The notes below the pieces were generated by a model that saw only the letters and a list, made by a program, of their open reading frames with translations, did no database searches and had not been told where the DNA came from. 10,000 nt of DNA, from assembly GCA_013403005.1 (NCBI GenBank), contig JACBOA010000002.1, forward strand, positions 1-10,000, given 5' to 3'. The position numbers and the translations under genes were made by a program. Source of the stretch: Methanobacteriaceae archaeon (lineage in GTDB: Archaea > Methanobacteriota > Methanobacteria > Methanobacteriales > Methanobacteriaceae). Positions 8,395 through 10,000 of the stretch are shown here, in pieces; the stretch's first letter is position 1, and every line of letters starts with the position of its first letter.

Positions 8395-8402
8395 GTATAT
8401 AC
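8395..8402 (-). promoter_or_regulatory. Candidate TATA box for the adhesin-like gene
   Basis: On the minus strand GTATATAC is preceded by an A-rich run (AGAAAAAA) that could act as the B-recognition element. Archaeal transcription normally starts about 22-27 nt downstream, here near 8372, which would give a leader of about 108 nt containing all three 19-bp repeats. The AT cores of those repeats are alternative TATA boxes, so the assignment is tentative. Confidence 0.4.
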
Positions 8403-8438
8403 TTTTTTCTATGAAATCTAATCAATTAAAAAAAACTT

Positions 8439-8446
8439 TTTATATA
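8439..8446 (+). promoter_or_regulatory. Candidate TATA box, consensus match, plus strand
   Basis: TTTATATA at this position matches the methanogen box A consensus exactly and is preceded by an A-rich element (AAAAAAAAC). Predicted initiation is near 8470. If it serves the CooT-type gene, the leader would be about 160 nt; otherwise it may drive a short non-coding transcript. No ORF of note follows before 8630. Confidence 0.45.
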
Positions 8447-8455
8447 GGCTTTAAT

Positions 8456-8479
8456 TCAATTTTTATCTTCAAAAATTGA
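8456..8479. repeat. 9-bp inverted repeat with 6-nt loop
   Basis: TCAATTTTT at 8456-8464 is the exact reverse complement of AAAAATTGA at 8471-8479, separated by ATCTTC. It sits 10 bp downstream of the consensus TATA box at 8439-8446, spanning its expected start site. It could be an operator or a weak AT-only hairpin; in such AT-rich DNA a chance origin is possible. Confidence 0.5.
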
Positions 8480-8483
8480 GATT

Positions 8484-8500
8484 TTTATGAAAATCATAAA
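8484..8500. repeat. 7-bp inverted repeat with 3-nt spacer
   Basis: TTTATGA (8484-8490) and TCATAAA (8494-8500) are exact reverse complements around AAA, giving a 17-bp operator-like palindrome. It lies between the two plus-strand TATA candidates, where an archaeal repressor site for the CooT-type gene could be. No known regulator motif is recognised. Confidence 0.45.
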
Positions 8501-8554
8501 TTAGTCGGGAAATTTATTGAATCAACCAAATTCATTATTTCTACTAATAAAATA

Positions 8555-8564
8555 TTATATATAA
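8555..8564 (+). promoter_or_regulatory. Candidate proximal TATA box for the CooT-type gene
   Basis: TTATATATAA lies in an AT-only stretch 66 bp before the ATG at 8630. Initiation about 25 nt downstream would be near 8585 and leave a leader of about 45 nt, a more usual length than the distal candidate at 8439-8446 would give. The match to consensus is weaker than at the distal site, so which is used is open. Confidence 0.4.
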
Positions 8565-8629
8565 TAATATACTGAAAGTTTTTAAAGAAATATAATTAGA
8601 AAAATCTAAAAATTATTCGAGTGAAAAAA

Positions 8630-8827
8630 ATGTGCGAATCAACTGTTTATGATAATAAAGGGATTAAACTGATGGATGATGTTATACATATCAAAGTTTA
8701 TGGGGATAGAATCGAGATGGTGGACATTTTGAACCAGGGAATGACCGTAGAAGGTCAAATAGTTGAATTAGATCTTGAGAAACATAGTATATTCATAGAA
8801 GTGGATGAAAAAGGACTGGTAAAATAG
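8630..8827 (+). CDS. CooT-family small nickel-binding protein
   Basis: This 65-residue protein begins MCESTVY and reads as a compact all-beta small domain: alternating hydrophobic and charged strands (VIHIKVYGDRIEMVDIL, GQIVELDLEKHSIFIEV). Length and pattern fit the CooT family; Rhodospirillum rubrum CooT has 66 residues and a Cys at position 2 that binds Ni(II) in a dimer. I chose the ATG at 8630 rather than the in-frame GTG at 8621, because only this start puts Cys at position 2, and because GTGA at 8621-8624 then serves as a plausible short Shine-Dalgarno element. The gene is single, divergent from the adhesin gene and convergent with mvhB. In methanogens these homologues are poorly characterised; a role in nickel handling for [NiFe]-hydrogenases or other nickel enzymes is inference from family and context. 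No transmembrane segment or signal peptide is present, so it should be cytoplasmic. Confidence 0.82.
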   Translation: MCESTVYDNKGIKLMDDVIHIKVYGDRIEMVDILNQGMTVEGQIVELDLEKHSIFIEVDEKGLVK

Positions 8828-8855
8828 TATCATCCTAAAACTTTTTTAATGATAC
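8827..8855 (+). terminator. Candidate terminator of the CooT-type gene
   Basis: GTATCAT (8827-8833) and ATGATAC (8849-8855) form an exact 7-bp inverted repeat that begins at the stop codon, with a T6 tract (8842-8847) in the loop. Archaeal RNA polymerase terminates on oligo-T tracts, so this tract, with a further T7 run near 8905-8911, is a reasonable 3' end signal. The hairpin itself may be incidental. Confidence 0.45.
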
Positions 8856-8960
8856 AAAAAGACATTTTAAGATATTATAAACCTTCATTAGATATGCTAA
8901 GATTTTTTTATGAATTATATTTAATCAAATCTATTTTTTATAAAATTTTACGAAATAGAA

Positions 8961-8986
8961 GATTAGAATTTTGGATTAGAATTTTG
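8961..8986. repeat. 13-bp perfect tandem duplication
   Basis: GATTAGAATTTTG occurs twice in direct succession at 8961-8973 and 8974-8986, in the non-coding spacer between the two convergent genes. It looks like a simple slippage duplication with no evident function. Confidence 0.85.
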
Positions 8987-9012
8987 AAAATAAATTTTTA
9001 ATAACCTAAAAA

Positions 9013-9068
9013 TCCAATAAAAAACTAAAAAACTAAAAAAATAAAGAAATGAGGTGGAATATTCCACC
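9013..9068 (-). terminator. Terminator region of the mvh operon
   Basis: Downstream of the mvhB stop, a perfect 16-bp palindrome, GGTGGAATATTCCACC (9053-9068), can fold as a 6-bp stem with an ATAT loop. Reading on in the minus direction it is followed by several T-runs of 5-7 between 9052 and about 9013. A GC-containing hairpin plus oligo-T tracts is a strong candidate for the 3' end of the mvh transcript. It stands out as the only GC-rich element in this spacer. Confidence 0.7.
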
Positions 9069-9104
9069 AAACTTGTTTTGTCTTATTTTTTTGGGACTGA
9101 TGGC

Positions 9105-10000
<896 letters not shown>

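Larger units (their letters stand above)
8265..8629. other. Divergent, very AT-rich intergenic region
   Basis: These 365 bp separate the start of the minus-strand adhesin gene from the start of the plus-strand CooT-type gene. I see no coding sequence here. The region holds three 19-bp tandem repeats, one minus-strand and two plus-strand TATA-like elements, and two inverted repeats, each listed separately. It is strikingly poorer in G+C than the genes around it, as is usual for promoter regions in these archaea. Confidence 0.8.

Noticed and set aside
8828..9052. A further small gene in the convergent spacer
   Set aside because: The stretch is extremely AT-rich, with frequent stops on both strands and no ribosome binding site followed by a credible frame.

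Overview
The window looks like the chromosome of a hydrogenotrophic methanogenic archaeon of the Methanobacteriaceae, most likely a Methanobacterium-like species. The grounds are an AT-rich sequence with archaeal TATA-type promoters and oligo-T termination tracts, a polyferredoxin that matches MvhB of the F420-non-reducing [NiFe]-hydrogenase closely, a CooT-type small nickel-binding protein, and a giant secreted DUF11-repeat surface protein of the kind these archaea carry. The species assignment is inference.

Layout. More than four fifths of the window (1-8264, minus strand) is one uninterrupted reading frame. It encodes an adhesin-like protein of at least 2754 residues whose C-terminus lies beyond the left edge. 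The protein has a signal peptide, a short Asn/Ser/Asp-rich linker, one carboxypeptidase-regulatory-like beta domain, and then about 17 repeats of about 130-160 residues. Two repeat flavours (DUF11-like A, isopeptide-D2-like B) alternate over much of the protein. A roughly 900-bp A+B unit is tandemly duplicated at 2113-3915; each copy carries the same 381-bp block, with a single base difference. Several tracts of the gene (1-128, 2748-2972, most of 3016-3534, 3648-3872) use almost only codons ending in T or G, unlike the rest of the frame.

A 365-bp very AT-rich divergent intergenic region (8265-8629) follows. It holds three perfect 19-bp tandem repeats just upstream of the adhesin gene, a candidate promoter for each direction, and two inverted repeats. 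A small plus-strand gene at 8630-8827 encodes a CooT-family protein whose second residue is the Cys expected to bind nickel. A 277-bp convergent AT-rich spacer (8828-9104) carries a candidate terminator for each flanking gene. The right end (9105-10000, minus strand) is the C-terminal 297 residues of MvhB, the distal gene of what should be an mvhDGAB operon continuing to the right.

How the genes relate. MvhB is linked to the hydrogenase/heterodisulfide reductase system that feeds electrons from H2 into methanogenesis, and a nickel-binding CooT protein beside a [NiFe]-hydrogenase operon fits nickel supply. The giant surface protein is transcribed separately and probably acts in cell-surface adhesion or envelope structure. 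The most unusual signal is the mosaic codon usage combined with the near-identical repeat block inside the surface-protein gene, which suggests patchwise exchange between repeat-bearing genes.
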